A DNA stretch of 64,000 nt from Paenibacillus sp. JNUCC32 (lineage in GTDB: Bacteria; Bacillota; Bacilli; Paenibacillales; Paenibacillaceae): contig NZ_CP062260.1 in the NCBI RefSeq assembly GCF_014863545.1, positions 868,001-932,000 on the forward strand. The letters are read 5' to 3'. The stretch's first letter is position 1. Each line of letters starts with the position of its first letter. The notes beneath the pieces were generated by a model. That model had not been told where the DNA came from. It did no database searches and saw nothing but the letters and a program-made list of their open reading frames with translations. Made by a program: the position numbers and the translations under genes. Below are positions 63,263 through 64,000 of the stretch, in pieces.

Positions 63263-63419
63263 TACATGCGAGGTTATTCCAATACCCGGGATAATCGGTG
63301 CGGCTCTTCTTTATTTAGTCGGTTATTTGAACACGGAGGACGGTTATTTGAATGTATGTTCGGCGGTTACCGTTCCATAATGGACTTAGATGAATTTCGA
63401 CCGGGAGAGGTGAAGGTCG

Positions 63420-64000
63420 TTGCAAACCATGTATAAATTCGATTTCGGTACGGAAACGCCAGGCCATGAACATATCAAAATAACCGCTGAGACCTTATAT
63501 AGCCCTGAGCTTGGCTACGGATTCCATTCCCTATCCAGCGTCTCCGCCGTGAATCGGGCGGGGGAAGAGGCATTAACGGGTGATTTTATCATACCGCTGA
63601 ATGCTGCGTATCAGGTCGATGTGGCGGATGGCCTGTACACTTTGCATTTGTTGATGGGCGATGCCTGGTTTGATACGGAAACTTCCATTCGGGGGACGGA
63701 AGGACAGATGCTGCTGGAAGGGAAACTCATCCCGGCAGGCCACTTTGAACGTTACAGTATGACGGTGCCAGCGGTTCAAGGGAAAATCGTATTGTACTTT
63801 TCTGGGCGGGCTCCCCGAATTAACGCACTGGAAGTGCTGCCTGCACCGCATGCGTGCCAGGTGTTCCTGGCTGGGGATTCGACGGTAACAAACCAGCCTG
63901 TGGACGGCTATCCCTATGCCGGGTGGGGGCAAATGCTGCCCGCATTCATAAAAGCGGATGCGGCCGTGAGCAATTATGCACGTTCCGGCCGAAGCTCCAA
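63420..64000 (+). CDS. Rhamnogalacturonan acetylesterase-like SGNH hydrolase (3' end outside window)
   Basis: An open frame of about 190 codons runs to the window edge. I place the start at TTG 63420 (behind GAGAGGTGAAGG) or ATG 63429. The first 140 residues form a beta-rich domain starting YKFDFGTETPGHEHI, as in B. subtilis YxiM/RhgT-type esterases. The SGNH/GDSL block I follows (VFLAGDSTVTNQ, with the nucleophile Ser), then YAGWGQMLP and NYARSGRSS. It should remove acetyl groups from rhamnogalacturonan I, which helps the lyases and the GH105 enzyme. It is divergent from the kinase gene. Confidence 0.85.
   Translation, partial: MQTMYKFDFGTETPGHEHIKITAETLYSPELGYGFHSLSSVSAVNRAGEEALTGDFIIPLNAAYQVDVADGLYTLHLLMGDAWFDTETSIRGTEGQMLLEGKLIPAGHFERYSMTVPAVQGKIVLYFSGRAPRINALEVLPAPHACQVFLAGDSTVTNQPVDGYPYAGWGQMLPAFIKADAAVSNYARSGRSS

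Overview
The window looks like a Paenibacillus-type chromosome (Firmicutes, family Paenibacillaceae). Composition is roughly balanced to slightly GC-rich, ribosome binding sites are strong AAGGAGG-type, and GTG and TTG starts are frequent. Transcription units end in intrinsic terminators with T-runs. There are many sugar ABC transporters paired with YesM/YesN-type two-component systems, and Bacillales markers such as FosB and the paired SMR pumps YkkC/YkkD. I see no rRNA, tRNA, CRISPR array, prophage or insertion sequence. Species cannot be fixed from the sequence alone.

Layout. 1-10.7 kb is carbohydrate use: the end of a YesM-type histidine kinase, an LplA-type solute-binding lipoprotein, a GH36 alpha-galactosidase, an AraC regulator, a large DUF5107/TPR protein and an aldose-epimerase-like protein. 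10.7-33.6 kb is a mosaic of short, mostly single-gene units: MBL hydrolase, orphan ABC ATPase, HTH_42 (AlkZ/YcaQ-like) protein, DinB proteins, Nudix and HAD hydrolases, GNAT acetyltransferases, APH-fold kinases, an M3 peptidase, peptidase-E-like protein, a LysR regulator divergent from ykkCD, and a ClpP paralogue divergent from an ECF-type sigma factor. Several small or truncated ORFs lie here. 33.5-37 kb has fosB, pgsA and a secreted protein of eight Ig-like (BIG2) modules.

36.9-42.1 kb is a minus-strand operon of three glycosyltransferases and a double-domain methyltransferase, most simply read as a surface-glycan or glycoprotein modification unit. 42.4-55.3 kb returns to single genes: PhzF, another APH kinase, a methyltransferase, a TIGR01777 epimerase, a SWIM/SNF2 helicase, a two-TM potassium channel with an unusual filter, a Nudix enzyme and a class B penicillin-binding protein.

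55.4-64 kb is a coherent rhamnogalacturonan (pectin) locus on the minus strand: histidine kinase, response regulator, solute-binding lipoprotein, two permeases and a GH105 unsaturated rhamnogalacturonyl hydrolase. The order matches what I recall for the B. subtilis yesMNOPQR genes. A rhamnogalacturonan acetylesterase starts divergently and runs off the right edge. A consensus catabolite-response (cre) sequence overlaps the predicted kinase promoter, a second near-cre lies before the binding-protein gene, and a terminator hairpin separates the binding-protein gene from its permeases. Together the locus can sense, import, deacetylate and cleave pectin fragments under glucose control.
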